A stretch of 64,000 nucleotides of DNA from Janthinobacterium rivuli (GCF_029690045.1 NZ_CP121464.1:1488001-1552000); one strand, 5' to 3'; positions 9,934 through 22,570 are shown, counted from the stretch's first letter. Numbers and translations are program-made. Notes: a model not told the origin generated them from the sequence alone.

Positions 9934-10896
9934 ATGCCCAACCTCATTTACCTGCTCGAACATTACGGTGTCCTGATTGTCTTTGGCATCGTGCTGGTGG
10001 AGCAGCTCGGCCTGCCGATTCCCGCCTTTCCCATCCTCGTGGTGGCGGGGGCGCTGGCCGTCGATGGCGACATGAATGGGGGACTGGTGCTGGCCGCCGC
10101 GCTAAGCGCCTGCCTGATCAGCGACTTCACGTGGTTCCGCGCGGGCCGCCATTTCGGCAAGCGCATCCTGCGGCTGCTGTGCCGCATCTCGCTGTCGCCC
10201 GATTACTGCGTCAGCCAGACGGAAGACAAATTCAAGCGCTGGGGCCCGAAAGCCCTGATCGTTTCCAAATTCGTGCCGGGTTTCAATACCGTGGCCGCGC
10301 CCATGTCGGGCGCGCTGGGCACGCCGCCGGGCCTGTTCTTCCTGTACGCGGGCCTGGGCGCCTTGCTGTGGAGCGGCACGGGCATCGTCGTCGGCGTGAT
10401 TTTCCATGCCAGCGTGCAGCAAGTGCTCGACTTGCTCAGCACCATGGGCAGCACGGCCTTGCTGATGCTGGCCACCTTGCTGGGCTTGTTCCTGCTGTAT
10501 AAATTCCTTGAACGCCGGCGTTTTCGCCAGGCCTTGCAGATCGAGCGCATCGGCATCGATGAATTGCTCGAACTGATAGAGCAGGGTGAAGAGCCGCTGA
10601 TGGTCGACGCGCGCAGCGCCACGGCGCAGGCGCTGGAGCCGGCAGTGCCGGGCGCCTTGTTCTTCAACGGCAAGGAACCGGTGCCCGCCATGATCGCCAT
10701 GGACAAGGACCGCCACATCATCGTGTATTGCAGCTGTCCCAACGACGTGACGGCCGCGCAAGTGGCCAAGCTGCTGCACCAGCACGGCTTCCACCGCGCC
10801 AAGCCCCTGCATGGCGGCCTCGACGCCTGGAATGCCGCCTACCGCTCGGACGAGCCGGCGCCCGCCAGCCTGCTGGGCGAAGGTTTGCCTTCCTGA
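9934..10896 (+). CDS. DedA-family membrane protein fused to a rhodanese domain
   Basis: A 320-residue protein. The first 200 residues are a DedA/VTT-domain inner-membrane protein with several membrane spans and the family motifs (FTWFRAGRHFGKR, then PKALIVSKFVPGFNTVAAPM). DedA proteins are linked to lipid scrambling and membrane-potential homeostasis. Residues about 205-310 form a rhodanese-like domain with LMVDARSA and the active-loop region HIIVYCSCPND, where two cysteines are present; GGLDAWNAAY closes the domain. The fusion suggests a membrane-anchored sulfur-transfer or thiol-sensing function, but that is inference. It starts 28 bp after the transporter operon and could be read through from it. 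Confidence 0.9.
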   Translation: MPNLIYLLEHYGVLIVFGIVLVEQLGLPIPAFPILVVAGALAVDGDMNGGLVLAAALSACLISDFTWFRAGRHFGKRILRLLCRISLSPDYCVSQTEDKFKRWGPKALIVSKFVPGFNTVAAPMSGALGTPPGLFFLYAGLGALLWSGTGIVVGVIFHASVQQVLDLLSTMGSTALLMLATLLGLFLLYKFLERRRFRQALQIERIGIDELLELIEQGEEPLMVDARSATAQALEPAVPGALFFNGKEPVPAMIAMDKDRHIIVYCSCPNDVTAAQVAKLLHQHGFHRAKPLHGGLDAWNAAYRSDEPAPASLLGEGLPS

Positions 10897-11280
10897 TCCG
10901 CCTGATTGCTGGCCGATAGCTGTTGCTTGGTAGCATGCAAGTCGGTAGTAATAATACGAAAACACCGTTGCAGCACCGCCAGGACGGCAGCGCCGCACCT
11001 GCGCCGTTCCATACAAAGCGGCTTTGCGCAAACTCCGGCATACTGTGCTTTCAACGCGATTCCTGCTGCTATGCAACATGCTTTTCGCGCTCCCGATGAG
11101 TGCAAGCACTTACTATAAATCATTGTTTTCAAGCAATTTTTGCGCTGCCTGTTGCATTTGGAGTGGAACTACCAATAAAGGCTCGTTTTGATGTACTTAA
11201 ACTACAAACTTTGCTTGCCTCCGGGCGCATTCATCCTTTAAGCTTGGCGTCCCATGCGTCCCACTTCATCATTTAAAATC
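10897..11280. other. Intergenic region upstream of glucokinase
   Basis: 384 bp without a credible gene. The only element I can support is the HexR-like palindrome at 11192-11206. The left half is rich in short imperfect repeats but has no clear terminator for the DedA gene. Confidence 0.4.
11192..11206. promoter_or_regulatory. HexR-like operator upstream of glk
   Basis: TGTACTTAAACTACA differs at two positions from the TGTAATTAAATTACA type of palindrome known for the proteobacterial regulator HexR, which controls central sugar metabolism including glk. It sits 75-90 bp upstream of the glucokinase start. The sequence match is seen; the regulator assignment rests on family knowledge, and no hexR gene is in the window. 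Confidence 0.5.
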
Positions 11281-12300
11281 ATGAGCGCTTCGTCTTCTCC
11301 CGTACTGCCGACTTCCGCCTTCGCCGATGGACCGCGCCTGCTGGCCGACGTGGGCGGCACCAATGCCCGTTTCGCCCTGGAAGTGGCCGCTGGCCACATC
11401 ACCCTGGTGGAAGTGCTGCCCTGTGCCGATTACCCGAGCCTGTCCGCCGCCCTGCAAGCCTATCTGGCCCTGCCGCACATCGCGGCCGCCGGCGGGCAAG
11501 CCGTGCGCCATGCCGTGATCGCCATCGCCAACCCGGTCGACGGCGATTTCCTCAGCATGACGAACCATCACTGGTCGTTCTCGATCCGCGCCATGCGCGA
11601 AGAGTGCGGTTTCACGACCCTGGACGTGGTCAACGATTTCACGGCCCTGGCGCGCGCCTTGCCGCAGTTGTCGAACGAGCAAAAACACCAGGTGGGCGCG
11701 GGCACGGCCCGTCCGAATACGGCCATCGGCCTGATCGGCGCCGGCACGGGCCTGGGCGTGTCGGGCCTGATTCCTTCGCATGGCGGCTGGATCGCCCTGC
11801 AAAGCGAGGGCGGCCACGTCAGCTTTGCGCCGTTCAACGAAGTGGAAGTGAGCATTCTGCAATTTGCCTGGCGCGAATACGAGCATGTCTCGGCCGAACG
11901 CCTGATTTCCGGCGATGGTCTGGAACTGATCTACCGCGCCCTGGCCGACCGCGCGGGCGTGCCGGCGGAAGACTTGCCGGCGGCGGAAATCACGCGCCGC
12001 GCGCTGGCTGGCGAATCCCAGCTGTGCGACGATGTCATCGAAGCGTTCTGCTGCATGCTCGGCACCGTGGCGGGCAACGTTGCCGTCACCCTGGGCGCGC
12101 TGGGCGGCATTTATATCGGCGGCGGCATCGTGCCGCGCCTGGGCGCGCGTTTCGACCGCTCCGGCTTCCGCGCCCGCTTCGAGCGCAAGGGCCGCTTCGC
12201 CAATTATGTCTCGCAAGTGCCGACCTTCGTCATCACGGCGCAGTACCCAGCTTTCCTGGGTGCATCGGCCATTCTGTCGGAGAAACTCGCCTCCCTGTGA
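11281..12300 (+). CDS. glk: Glucokinase
   Basis: A 339-residue cytoplasmic glucokinase of the E. coli Glk type: ATP-dependent phosphorylation of glucose to glucose-6-phosphate. The N-terminal phosphate-binding motif [15 protein letters not shown] is followed by [19 protein letters not shown] (substrate aspartate region), [12 protein letters not shown] and [10 protein letters not shown], all family hallmarks. The start is uncertain: an ATG at 11254 lies in frame nine codons earlier, and neither has a good ribosome site; I use 11281 (MSASSSP). A HexR-like operator lies upstream and a long hairpin terminator (12330) downstream, so the gene appears to be its own transcription unit. Confidence 0.93.
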   Translation: MSASSSPVLPTSAFADGPRLLADVGGTNARFALEVAAGHITLVEVLPCADYPSLSAALQAYLALPHIAAAGGQAVRHAVIAIANPVDGDFLSMTNHHWSFSIRAMREECGFTTLDVVNDFTALARALPQLSNEQKHQVGAGTARPNTAIGLIGAGTGLGVSGLIPSHGGWIALQSEGGHVSFAPFNEVEVSILQFAWREYEHVSAERLISGDGLELIYRALADRAGVPAEDLPAAEITRRALAGESQLCDDVIEAFCCMLGTVAGNVAVTLGALGGIYIGGGIVPRLGARFDRSGFRARFERKGRFANYVSQVPTFVITAQYPAFLGASAILSEKLASL

Positions 12301-12329
12301 TGCGGGCAGCGGGCGATATGTCGCGCCAG

Positions 12330-12369
12330 AACCGGGTAAAACGCGTGTTTTGCCCGGTTTTGCGCTTTT
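12330..12369 (+). terminator. Intrinsic terminator after glk
   Basis: A 13-bp stem with one G-T pair (12330-12342 with 12347-12359) and a 4-nt loop gcgt, followed by a T-rich stretch broken by gcgc. It starts 30 bp after the glk stop. Confidence 0.7.
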
Positions 12370-12712
12370 CCGCTTTTTATCAGGTACAATTGGCATCGTT
12401 GGATGAAACGACGACTGTCGCTCTCCTGTCTGGCTGGTTTGTCGCCACGGGAAAAGCAGCTGCTCCGGAGATCGTTTCATTGCTGGTTACTTAGTGAAGG
12501 TTAATTAAGGCCAGCACCATGGATGGCAGGACTTTCACTGCATCCGCTTTAGTCCCGCTTTGCGCGCATCGGCCAAGGCGTCGGAAAAACAGCCTCAACT
12601 AGTAACCCAGCACGGCGTCATCATCGATGTCTGCCCTCTGTTACGTTGAAATGAACGTTTTTGATTTCTTTCTCTGCATACGAATTGCAACACACATCCG
12701 CACAGAATTGCT
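12370..12712. other. Intergenic region between glk and scpB
   Basis: About 340 bp after the glk terminator. A -10-like TACAAT (12385-12390) could start a long leader for scpB, but no matching -35 is evident. I recognise no riboswitch, tRNA or gene. Confidence 0.3.
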
Positions 12713-13507
12713 ATGAATACAATTGAGGCTAAAAAAGTCCTCGAAACCGCGTTGCTGTGCGCTCGTGAGTCGCTGACGATCCACAGCTTGAAGAAGCTGT
12801 TCGTCGATGCGGACGAGAATGGTCGCGTGCGCGGCGTCGGCGTTGGCGCCGACACGATCAAGCAATTGCTGGAAGAGTTGCGCGATGAGTGGGAAGGGCG
12901 CGGCATCGAGATCGTCAGTCTGGCGTCGGGCTGGCGCTTTCAAAGCCGCCCGGAAATGAAGATGTATCTCGATCGCATGACGCCCGAGCGGCCGCCCAAG
13001 TATTCGCGGGCGACCCTGGAAACCCTCGCGATCATCGCCTACCGCCAGCCGGTGACGCGCGGCGATATCGAGGAAATCCGCGGCGTTGCCGTCAATTCGC
13101 AGACGATCAAGATGCTGGAAGATCGTGGCTGGGTCGATGCCATCGGTTACCGCGACGTGGTGGGACGGCCGGCCTTGCTGGCCACCACCAAGCAGTTTTT
13201 GGATGACCTGGGTTTGCAATCGCTGTCCCAGCTGCCGCCTTTGCAGCAAATCAGCGAGATGCAGGGCAATGGGCTCGAAGCCCTGGAAGCGGCCCTGCAA
13301 GAAAATTTTGACAAGGCAAGCAATGAGCTTGTCCCCCAGCTTGGTGCAGGTAGCAATACGGCTGTGACAGATATAGATGTGACAGCAAGCCTTGATGCCG
13401 GCCCCGATGCTTCGCCCACGGACGAAGCCTACACTCACGACCCTGCGCCAGAACTAACGGTTGACGCTGCGCCAGGTCAGCACAGCCAAGAAACGAAGAA
13501 TGAATAA
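12713..13507 (+). CDS. scpB: Segregation and condensation protein B
   Basis: A 264-residue ScpB, the dimeric winged-helix subunit of the SMC-ScpA-ScpB chromosome condensation complex. The two winged-helix domains are visible: [20 protein letters not shown] with [17 protein letters not shown] and [13 protein letters not shown], then the hallmark [38 protein letters not shown] and [18 protein letters not shown]. About 70 extra C-terminal residues are acidic and low in complexity. It overlaps rluB by 8 bp, a gene order common in Betaproteobacteria. No scpA is present in the window. Confidence 0.94.
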   Translation: MNTIEAKKVLETALLCARESLTIHSLKKLFVDADENGRVRGVGVGADTIKQLLEELRDEWEGRGIEIVSLASGWRFQSRPEMKMYLDRMTPERPPKYSRATLETLAIIAYRQPVTRGDIEEIRGVAVNSQTIKMLEDRGWVDAIGYRDVVGRPALLATTKQFLDDLGLQSLSQLPPLQQISEMQGNGLEALEAALQENFDKASNELVPQLGAGSNTAVTDIDVTASLDAGPDASPTDEAYTHDPAPELTVDAAPGQHSQETKNE

Positions 13508-15596
13508 TCCGAACACACCCGAGACAGTAACCGCCAGCGACGAAGCCATCGTTGCCAAGCCCAAGCGCCGCACCAAGGCTCAGATCGAAGCCGATGCGGC
13601 TGCTGCCGCAGTTGCCGGCGATAGCGCCGTTGCCAAGCCGAAGCGCCGCACGAAAGCCGACGTGGCCGCTGATGCGCCCGTCGCCGCTGCTGAAGTTGAA
13701 GCCGCCCCAGCCGTCAAGAAAACCCGCGCCAAGCCAGCCCTGAAAGCCGTGGCCGACGCCGCCGAAGCGGCTGCTGAAGCGGTTGCCGCACCTGCACCGC
13801 GTCCGCCGCGCGCCCGCGCCGCCGCCAAGGCCGCTGCCGCCGTCGCTGAAACGGCGCCCGAAGCCGTCGCCGACAAGCCGGCCGAAGCACGTCCGACCCG
13901 CGGTCCGCGCCAGATGCGTGGCGTGCAGGCGGAACGCGCACTGCGCCAGCCGCCGCGCGCCGAAGCACCGCAGGCCGCCGAAGCCGTTGCAGCCGCGCCT
14001 GCCGCAGAGCAAGCCGCCGCGCCTGTCGCCGACGTGTTCGATGCCGAAGGCAACCTCGTGTCCGGCCCGCGCCTGCCGCGCGGTCCGCGCAACGACGTAC
14101 CGGGCGCTGGCAAGAATGCCGGCAAGAGCCGTAAAAAGGGCAAGGGCCGCCAGGCTGCGCCAGGCAAACTCAGCGACGCTGATGCTGTCTTCTCGTTCGT
14201 CACCTCCGACGCGTTCGACAGCGAAGAAGGCGGCACGGGCCGCGTACAGAAAGTGGCCGTGCGCCGCGACCTGACGTCCGACGACGACGCGCCGAAGCTG
14301 CACAAGGTGCTGGCCGAAGCCGGTCTCGGTTCGCGCCGCGACATGGAAGACCTGATCATTTCGGGCCGCGTGTCCGTCAATGGCGAGCCGGCCCACATCG
14401 GCCAGCGCATCTTGCCGAGCGACCACGTGCGCATCAACGGCAAGTTGATCCAGCGCCGCGTCAGCAAGAAGCCGCCGCGCGTATTGGTCTACCACAAGCC
14501 AGCCGGCGAAATCGTCAGCCACAACGACCCGGACGGCCGTCCATCCGTGTTCGACCGCCTGCCGACCATGAAGGCAGGCAAGTGGTTGGCCGTTGGCCGC
14601 CTCGACTTCAACACGGAAGGCTTGCTGCTGTTTACCACCTCCGGTGACCTGGCCAACCGTCTGATGCACCCGCGCTACGGCATCGACCGCGAGTACGCCG
14701 TGCGTACCCTGGGCGAGCTGGAAGAGGGCATGCGCCAGAAGCTGCTGGCCGGCGTCGAGCTGGAAGACGGCCTGGCGCAGTTCTCGAAGATCGCCGATGG
14801 CGGCGGCGAAGGCATCAACAAGTGGTACCGCGTGGTGATCGGCGAAGGCCGTAACCGCGAAGTGCGCCGCATGTTCGAAGCGATCGGCCTGACCGTCTCG
14901 CGCCTGATTCGTACCCGTTACGGCGCCATGACACTGCCAAGCGGCCTGAAGCGCGGCCGCTGGGAAGAGATGGATGAAAACACTGTGCGCGATCTGCTGA
15001 CCGCCTACGGCATCGAAAAGAAAATGCCGGCATCGGGCGACCCCCGTGCCGCTGGCGCCGCCAAGGGCCGCGAAGCACGCAAGGTCGAACGCAAGGACCG
15101 CGATGACGAGCCGAATGGCAACCGCATCGATGTGAGCAACCGCAACGCCGACCCGTTCCCGGTCGCGCCGCGCCGTGGCCAGCCGCAAGGCCAGTTTGCC
15201 CGTCCGCAAGGCCAGGGCCGCCCAGGCGGCGCCGGCCGTCCAGGCGAAGCGCGTGGTCCTGGTCGCGGCCAGCCGCAAGGTCCGTTCCAGGGTGGTCAGC
15301 CCCGTTCGTCGGCATCGTTCGAAGGTGCGCAAGGCCAAGGCCAGGGCCAGGGCCGTCCGCCGCGTGCGGCAGGCCAGGGTCAGGGTCGTCCGGCAGGTGG
15401 CGGCGAAGGCCGCGCGCCGCAGCGCGGTCCGCGCCAGCCCGATCCGCTGCAAACGGCCTTCGGCTTCGCCAACACGGGTCCGCGCCGCAATACGGGCGGT
15501 GGTGCCGGTGGGCAAGCGCGTTCCGGTGGCCAGCCGCGTGGCGGCATGGATCGCGGCGGCATGGATGGCATGCCGCGCCGCCGCAGCAAAGGTTAA
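13500..15596 (+). CDS. rluB: 23S rRNA pseudouridine synthase B with long low-complexity tails
   Basis: A 698-residue protein whose core (about residues 260-505) is an RsuA/RluB-family pseudouridine synthase; RluB modifies U2605 of 23S rRNA in E. coli. The S4 RNA-binding domain ([20 protein letters not shown]) is followed by the catalytic motif [20 protein letters not shown], with the nucleophilic Asp in GRLD, and by [20 protein letters not shown]. coli RluB is about 290 residues; here an Ala/Lys/Pro/Glu-rich tail of about 260 residues precedes the core, and a Gly/Arg/Gln/Pro-rich tail of about 190 follows. The tails resemble disordered RNA-binding regions. The ATG at 13500 overlaps the scpB end. 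RluE/RluF cannot be wholly excluded, but synteny favours RluB. Confidence 0.92.
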   Translation: MNNPNTPETVTASDEAIVAKPKRRTKAQIEADAAAAAVAGDSAVAKPKRRTKADVAADAPVAAAEVEAAPAVKKTRAKPALKAVADAAEAAAEAVAAPAPRPPRARAAAKAAAAVAETAPEAVADKPAEARPTRGPRQMRGVQAERALRQPPRAEAPQAAEAVAAAPAAEQAAAPVADVFDAEGNLVSGPRLPRGPRNDVPGAGKNAGKSRKKGKGRQAAPGKLSDADAVFSFVTSDAFDSEEGGTGRVQKVAVRRDLTSDDDAPKLHKVLAEAGLGSRRDMEDLIISGRVSVNGEPAHIGQRILPSDHVRINGKLIQRRVSKKPPRVLVYHKPAGEIVSHNDPDGRPSVFDRLPTMKAGKWLAVGRLDFNTEGLLLFTTSGDLANRLMHPRYGIDREYAVRTLGELEEGMRQKLLAGVELEDGLAQFSKIADGGGEGINKWYRVVIGEGRNREVRRMFEAIGLTVSRLIRTRYGAMTLPSGLKRGRWEEMDENTVRDLLTAYGIEKKMPASGDPRAAGAAKGREARKVERKDRDDEPNGNRIDVSNRNADPFPVAPRRGQPQGQFARPQGQGRPGGAGRPGEARGPGRGQPQGPFQGGQPRSSASFEGAQGQGQGQGRPPRAAGQGQGRPAGGGEGRAPQRGPRQPDPLQTAFGFANTGPRRNTGGGAGGQARSGGQPRGGMDRGGMDGMPRRRSKG

Positions 15597-15615
15597 TCGG
15601 GAAGAGTTTCTTCTT

Positions 15616-15644
15616 GCGCACCCGCCGATCTGCGGCAGGTGCGC
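15616..15644 (+). terminator. Hairpin after rluB
   Basis: A 7-bp stem gcgcacc/ggtgcgc enclosing a smaller cgc/gcg stem lies 20 bp after the rluB stop. No T-run follows, so it may slow or stabilise transcripts rather than terminate strongly. Confidence 0.4.
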
Positions 15645-15688
15645 GCTCTTGTAACTGTTGTAAGCCGGGCCGCTCCTCGTGTGCGGCA

Positions 15689-15717
15689 TTGCGGCGAAGT
15701 TAATAAGAGGTTATAAT
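15689..15717 (+). promoter_or_regulatory. Promoter of the rimP-nusA-infB operon or of a leader RNA
   Basis: TTGCGG (15689-15694), a 17-bp spacer and a perfect TATAAT (15712-15717). The predicted start is near 15724, about 215 nt ahead of rimP. Confidence 0.6.
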
Positions 15718-15723
15718 CTGCAG

Positions 15724-15816
15724 CCTAATAAAAGTTCTCCGCAGGGTTGTTTGGTGGGGAGTGCTTTCATCTGGTTGGGGAAATACAAGAAGATGGGCAG
15801 ATGCCCATTTTTTTTT
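15724..15816 (+). ncRNA. Leader RNA ending in an intrinsic terminator (attenuator or small RNA)
   Basis: From the predicted start to 15816 is a transcript of about 93 nt that ends in a textbook terminator: stem atgggc/gcccat (15793-15808), loop agat, then nine T. It lies ahead of rimP with no gene between. A second hairpin with a GCAA loop (15832-15851) follows. Either the leader attenuates the translation operon, or it is released as a small RNA. I cannot tell which; the sequence shows only the promoter-terminator pair. Confidence 0.5.
15793..15816 (+). terminator. Strong intrinsic terminator in the rimP leader
   Basis: A 6-bp G/C-rich stem, loop agat and nine consecutive T, placed about 120 bp before the rimP start. 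A terminator in front of an essential operon implies attenuation or a second promoter downstream. Confidence 0.75.
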
Positions 15817-15938
15817 GTTGAACCGTTTGTAATGGCTCCGCAAGGGGCCATATATGACTTGAATGCGTGTTTTTGCATGTTGTCGGCGCCCAAGTGGTGC
15901 TGTCATGCCGAAAACGGGCCTTATTTCTGGAGAATTTC

Positions 15939-17989
<2,051 letters not shown>

Positions 17990-18035
17990 TTTGAGTATCT
18001 TTATCATCTCCGCGACACATAGAAAAGAGGACTGA

Positions 18036-20894
18036 ATGGCGAGTAACAACGTAGCCCAATTTGCCACCGAACTGAAGATGCCTGCAGATTTGCTGCTGAC
18101 GCAGCTGCGTTCTGCCGGCGTCGAGAAAAGTTCGACGTCAGATCCATTGTCGAAAGATGATAAGGACAAGCTTTTGGATCATCTGCGCCGCACACACGGC
18201 GCAGCGGCTGACACAGAAAAGAAAAAAATCACCGTGACCCGCAAGGAAACGACTGAGATCAAGCAAGCTGACGCAACCGGCAAATCGCGCACCATCCAGG
18301 TGGAAGTGCGCAAGAAACGCACTTTCGTCCAGCGTGACGAAGCTGCGCCGGTCGCCGCTGAACCGGTCGCGCCTGCCGCACCGGTGATCGATCCCGCCGA
18401 CGTGGCGCGCCGTGAAGAAGAAGCCCGTAAACAGGCTGAACTGATCGCCCGCCAGGAAGCCGATCTGCGCGAAAAGCAAGAACGTCTGGCCAAGCTCGAC
18501 GCGGAAAAAGAAGCCCAGGCGAAAGCCACGCAACAGGCTGAACTGGCTGCGAAGAAAGAAGCTGAAGCGGAAGCGAAGAAAGCCGCCGCCAAGGCTGCTG
18601 CCGCGCCTGCCGCCAGCGCCGCTGCGCCTGTCGTTGACGACGCCGCCGCCGAAGCGAAAAAAGCTGCTGCCGCTGAAGAAGCGAAGAAGAAAGCGGCTGC
18701 CGCTGCTGTTGCCGCCAAGGAAGCCGCTGACAAAGCGGAAGCCACCGAGCGTGCACGCAAGGCCGTTGCCGACGAAGTTGCTCAGATCAAGGCCATGATG
18801 AACGCGCCACGCCGCGCCATCAAGGCACCGGAACCCGTACCGGTTCCCGTCAAGCCGAAGGCGCCGGAAGGCACCCTGCACAAGCCTGCTGACAAGAAAC
18901 CTGGCGACAAGCCGGGCGACAAGAAGCCTGCTGTTGCAGACAAGAAATCCATCAAGTCGGCCAATGTGTCGTCCACCTGGTCCGATGACGCGAAAAAACG
19001 CGGCACCACCGGTGGTCCCAAGCCACGCGGCAACAGCGGCCCAGGCGGCCGTGACAGCTGGCGCGGTGGCGCGAAGGGCCGTCGCCCGACGCACCATGAC
19101 GACCGTGAATCGAACTTCCAGGCTCCTACGGAAGCCGTCGTCAAAGACGTGCACGTACCGGAAACGATCACCGTGGCCGAACTGGCGCACAAAATGTCCG
19201 TCAAGGCATCCGAAGTCATCAAGCATTTGATGAAATTGGGCCAGATGTGCACGATCAACCAGGTGCTGGACCAGGAAACCGCCATGATTCTGGTGGAAGA
19301 AATGGGCCACAAGGCGTTCGCCGCCGAACTGGACGATCCGGAAGCGTTGCTGGCCGATGTGGGCGAACACGCGCACTTCGAAACCAAGCCACGCGCACCG
19401 GTGGTCACCGTCATGGGTCACGTCGACCACGGCAAGACCTCGTTGCTCGATTACATCCGTCGCGCCAAGGTGGCTTCCGGCGAAGCGGGCGGCATTACGC
19501 AGCATATCGGTGCTTACCACGTCGATACGCCACGCGGCATGATCACCTTCCTCGACACCCCGGGCCACGAAGCGTTTACCGCGATGCGTGCCCGTGGCGC
19601 CAAGGCAACCGACATCGTGATTCTGGTGGTTGCCGCCGACGATGGCGTGATGCCGCAAACGAAAGAAGCGATTGCCCATGCGAAAGCAGCTGGCGTACCG
19701 CTGGTGGTGGCGATCAACAAGGTCGACAAACCAGGCGGCAACGTCGATCGCGTGACGCAGGAACTGGTCGCAGAACAAGTCGTACCGGAAGAATACGGTG
19801 GCGAATCGCCATTCGTGCCGGTCTCGGCCAAAACGGGTCAAGGTATCGACGACCTGCTGGAACAAGTGCTGTTGCAAGCCGAAGTGCTGGAACTGACGGC
19901 ACCGGTCGATGCGCCTGCGCGCGGCCTGGTCGTCGAGGCGCGTCTGGACAAGGGCCGTGGTCCTGTCGCGACGATCCTGGTGCAGTCCGGTACCTTGCGC
20001 CGCGGCGACGTGATCCTGGCTGGCTCTTCGTATGGCCGTGTTCGCGCCATGCTGGACGAGAACGGCAAGTCGATCGCTGAAGCCGGTCCTTCGATCCCGG
20101 TCGAAATCCAGGGCTTGACGGAAGTGCCGGTTGCCGGTGAAGAAGTCGTCGTCATGGCTGACGAGCGCAAAGCGCGTGAAATCGGTCTGTTCCGTCAAGG
20201 TAAGTTCCGCGACGTGAAACTGGCGAAACAGCAAGCTGCGAAACTGGAAAACATGTTCGACCAGATGGCCGAAGGCGAAGTGAAAAACTTGCCATTGATC
20301 ATCAAAACCGACGTGCAAGGTTCGCAAGAAGCGCTGGTTGGTTCGTTGCAGAAACTGTCGACCTCCGAAGTGCGCGTACAAGTTGTGCACGCAGCCGTCG
20401 GCGGCATCACGGAATCGGACGTCAACCTGGCAGTCGCCTCGAAAGCGGTCATCATCGGCTTTAACGCCCGTGCTGATGCCCAGGCACGCAAGCTGGCCGA
20501 GTCGAATGGCGTGGACATTCGCTACTACAACATCATTTACGATGCGATCGACGAGATCAGATCGGCGTTGTCGGGCATGTTGGCACCAGAGAAACGCGAA
20601 ACCGTCATCGGCCAGGTCGAGATCCGCCAGGTTATCCTGGTCTCGAAAGTGGGCGCGATTGCCGGTTGCCTGGTCACCGATGGCGTGGTCAAGCGTGCTT
20701 CTTCCGTCCGCCTGTTGCGCAACAACATCGTGGTGTGGAGCGGCGAGATCGAATCCCTGAAACGCTTCAAGGACGATGCGAAAGAAGTTCGCGCCGGTCT
20801 GGAGTGCGGCCTGTCGCTGAAGAACTACAACGACATTCAGGTTGGCGACACTCTGGAAGTGTTCGAAGTCCAGGAAATCGCTCGTACCCTGTAA
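18036..20894 (+). CDS. infB: Translation initiation factor IF-2
   Basis: A 952-residue IF-2, the GTPase that brings initiator fMet-tRNA to the ribosome. An N-terminal IF2_N module ([20 protein letters not shown]) is followed by a long Ala/Lys/Glu-rich, probably helical linker (about residues 100-300) and a second IF2_N module ([20 protein letters not shown]). The GTPase domain has G1 GHVDHGKTS (near residue 460), G3 DTPGHEAF and G4 NKVD. Domains II-IV end with [17 protein letters not shown]. An AGAGGA site precedes the ATG. Spacing to nusA is 46 bp, so it is part of the same operon. Confidence 0.97.
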   Translation: MASNNVAQFATELKMPADLLLTQLRSAGVEKSSTSDPLSKDDKDKLLDHLRRTHGAAADTEKKKITVTRKETTEIKQADATGKSRTIQVEVRKKRTFVQRDEAAPVAAEPVAPAAPVIDPADVARREEEARKQAELIARQEADLREKQERLAKLDAEKEAQAKATQQAELAAKKEAEAEAKKAAAKAAAAPAASAAAPVVDDAAAEAKKAAAAEEAKKKAAAAAVAAKEAADKAEATERARKAVADEVAQIKAMMNAPRRAIKAPEPVPVPVKPKAPEGTLHKPADKKPGDKPGDKKPAVADKKSIKSANVSSTWSDDAKKRGTTGGPKPRGNSGPGGRDSWRGGAKGRRPTHHDDRESNFQAPTEAVVKDVHVPETITVAELAHKMSVKASEVIKHLMKLGQMCTINQVLDQETAMILVEEMGHKAFAAELDDPEALLADVGEHAHFETKPRAPVVTVMGHVDHGKTSLLDYIRRAKVASGEAGGITQHIGAYHVDTPRGMITFLDTPGHEAFTAMRARGAKATDIVILVVAADDGVMPQTKEAIAHAKAAGVPLVVAINKVDKPGGNVDRVTQELVAEQVVPEEYGGESPFVPVSAKTGQGIDDLLEQVLLQAEVLELTAPVDAPARGLVVEARLDKGRGPVATILVQSGTLRRGDVILAGSSYGRVRAMLDENGKSIAEAGPSIPVEIQGLTEVPVAGEEVVVMADERKAREIGLFRQGKFRDVKLAKQQAAKLENMFDQMAEGEVKNLPLIIKTDVQGSQEALVGSLQKLSTSEVRVQVVHAAVGGITESDVNLAVASKAVIIGFNARADAQARKLAESNGVDIRYYNIIYDAIDEIRSALSGMLAPEKRETVIGQVEIRQVILVSKVGAIAGCLVTDGVVKRASSVRLLRNNIVVWSGEIESLKRFKDDAKEVRAGLECGLSLKNYNDIQVGDTLEVFEVQEIARTL

Positions 20895-21008
20895 TCGCAG
20901 AAGTAATGGCGCGGACATATCGTTGTCCGCGCAAACACGTGGGGCGCATTGGTCAACGGGCAACCGTTTGACTCATGCGCCCTGCGGCACTTAGGACAGC
21001 ATAAAATC

Positions 21009-21425
21009 ATGGCTAAACATAGCAAAACCATGCCAGCGCGCGGCTTGCGCGTGGCTGACCAGATCCAGCGCGATCTGGCTGAAATCGTCGCCTACGAATT
21101 GAAGGATCCACGCGTCGGCACGATGATCACCATCACCGAAGTGCAGATCACGCCTGACTACGCGCACGCCAAGGTGTTTTTCACGATGTTGAAAGACAGC
21201 AAGGAAGCCATCAAGAACACCACCGAAGGCCTGATGGCCGCGTCTGGCTTCATCCGTGGCTTGCTGGGCAAGCGCCTGCACATCCACACCCTGCCGATGC
21301 TGCATTTCGTGCACGACAGCTCGACTTCGCGCGGCATGGAAATGTCGCTGCTGATCGACAAGGCCAACGCCACGCGCGCGGCTGACGCCGAGCCGGATGT
21401 CAAACCAGAAGCGGACGAGCAATAA
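21009..21425 (+). CDS. rbfA: Ribosome-binding factor A
   Basis: A 138-residue RbfA, a KH-fold protein that binds pre-30S particles. The start at 21009 ([12 protein letters not shown]) is chosen over an upstream in-frame codon because the family opens here. Motifs: [35 protein letters not shown] and [16 protein letters not shown]. The C-terminal 20 residues are acidic. It is followed 2 bp later by truB, as usual in this operon. Confidence 0.95.
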   Translation: MAKHSKTMPARGLRVADQIQRDLAEIVAYELKDPRVGTMITITEVQITPDYAHAKVFFTMLKDSKEAIKNTTEGLMAASGFIRGLLGKRLHIHTLPMLHFVHDSSTSRGMEMSLLIDKANATRAADAEPDVKPEADEQ

Positions 21426-21427
21426 CA

Positions 21428-22363
21428 GTGGCGGGTCCGAAGAAACCGCCCGGCATCAAGCGGGTGCGCGACCTGGTCGACGGCGTCTTGCTGTTGGATA
21501 AGCCCGTGGGCTGGTCCAGCAATGACGCCCTGATCAAGGCCAAGCGCGTTTTGAACGCGAAAAAAGCGGGCCATACGGGCACCCTGGATCCGTTCGCCAC
21601 GGGCTTGCTGCCGCTGTGCTTTGGCGAGGCGACCAAGTTCTCGCAGGACTTGCTGGAAGCCGATAAAACCTACGAAACCCTGGTGCACCTGGGACAGACA
21701 ACGGATACGGGCGATACCGAGGGCGAAGTGCTGGAAACGCGCGACGTCAACGTCACCGAAGAGCAGATCGAAGCCGTGCTGGCACAGTTCCGCGGGCCGA
21801 TTTTGCAGACGCCGCCGATGTACTCGGCCTTAAAACGGGACGGCAAGCCCTTGTATGAGTATGCAAGGGCAGGCATCACCCTGGAGCGCGAAGCGCGCCC
21901 CGTGACCATCCACAAGCTCGAGTTCCTCGGCTATGACGCCCCGTTCCTGAAATTGTCCGTGATGTGCAGCAAGGGCACGTATATCCGCGTGCTGGGCGAA
22001 GATATCGGCCATGCCTTGGGTTGCGGTGGCCATCTGAACGCCTTGCGCCGCACGCAGGTGGGCAGCCTGACCTTGGACGGCGTCGTCACGCTCGATGAGT
22101 TGACTGCGCATGCCGCGCCGTTGAGCCTGCTGGCGCCCGTCGATGCCTTGCTGTCGAGTTTCCCCGCCGTCCAGCTGACGGAAGAATTGGCCAAGCGTTT
22201 CCTGCATGGCCAGCGCATCGCGCTGGGCAAGGAAGACGTCGCCGTGCCAAGCGAGCCGGGCAGGGTGCGCGTGTATCACGACAGCAAGCTGCTGGGCACC
22301 GGCCAGTTGCAGGAATACAGCATCCTGGCGCCGGAACGCTTGATTGCCACAGCGCATCAATAA
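21428..22363 (+). CDS. truB: tRNA pseudouridine-55 synthase
   Basis: A 311-residue TruB that makes pseudouridine 55 in the T-loop of tRNAs. GTG start 2 bp after the rbfA stop. Motifs: [38 protein letters not shown] with the catalytic Asp in TLDP, DKTYE, and the C-terminal domain segment [16 protein letters not shown]. It ends the translation operon and is followed by a good terminator. Confidence 0.96.
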   Translation: MAGPKKPPGIKRVRDLVDGVLLLDKPVGWSSNDALIKAKRVLNAKKAGHTGTLDPFATGLLPLCFGEATKFSQDLLEADKTYETLVHLGQTTDTGDTEGEVLETRDVNVTEEQIEAVLAQFRGPILQTPPMYSALKRDGKPLYEYARAGITLEREARPVTIHKLEFLGYDAPFLKLSVMCSKGTYIRVLGEDIGHALGCGGHLNALRRTQVGSLTLDGVVTLDELTAHAAPLSLLAPVDALLSSFPAVQLTEELAKRFLHGQRIALGKEDVAVPSEPGRVRVYHDSKLLGTGQLQEYSILAPERLIATAHQ

Positions 22364-22386
22364 GTCACAGCAACGTCATATTACCC

Positions 22387-22417
22387 AGCGACACTCGTTA
22401 AACAGTGTCGCTTTTTT
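22387..22417 (+). terminator. Intrinsic terminator of the rimP-truB operon
   Basis: A 9-bp perfect stem agcgacact/agtgtcgct, an 8-nt loop and six T, starting 23 bp after the truB stop. Confidence 0.88.
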
Positions 22418-22462
22418 AAACAAACCGTCCCCGACTGCGGGAGCCGCCAGCATTTTTAGATA

Positions 22463-22474
22463 GCGTTGCAACGC
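22463..22474. repeat. 12-bp palindrome upstream of typA
   Basis: gcgttgcaacgc is a perfect palindrome just before a -10-like TATACT (22482-22487) and about 100 bp upstream of typA. It could be an operator, or chance; no regulator is suggested. Confidence 0.3.
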
Positions 22475-22570
22475 AACATGCTATACTACGCGGTTCCGGA
22501 AATAGATTAGCATTCGGGTATCTCGTACACCTTGTACGCACTCCGCAGTTTTTCAGTAACTACTACGACC

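Noticed and set aside
18138..20963. 941-codon minus-strand frame over infB
   Set aside because: Antisense shadow of infB; Phe/Arg/Gly-rich with no domain.
22466..22487. TTGCAA and TATACT as a typA promoter
   Set aside because: The spacer is only 10 bp, too short for a sigma70 promoter; only the -10-like box is kept as a remark.
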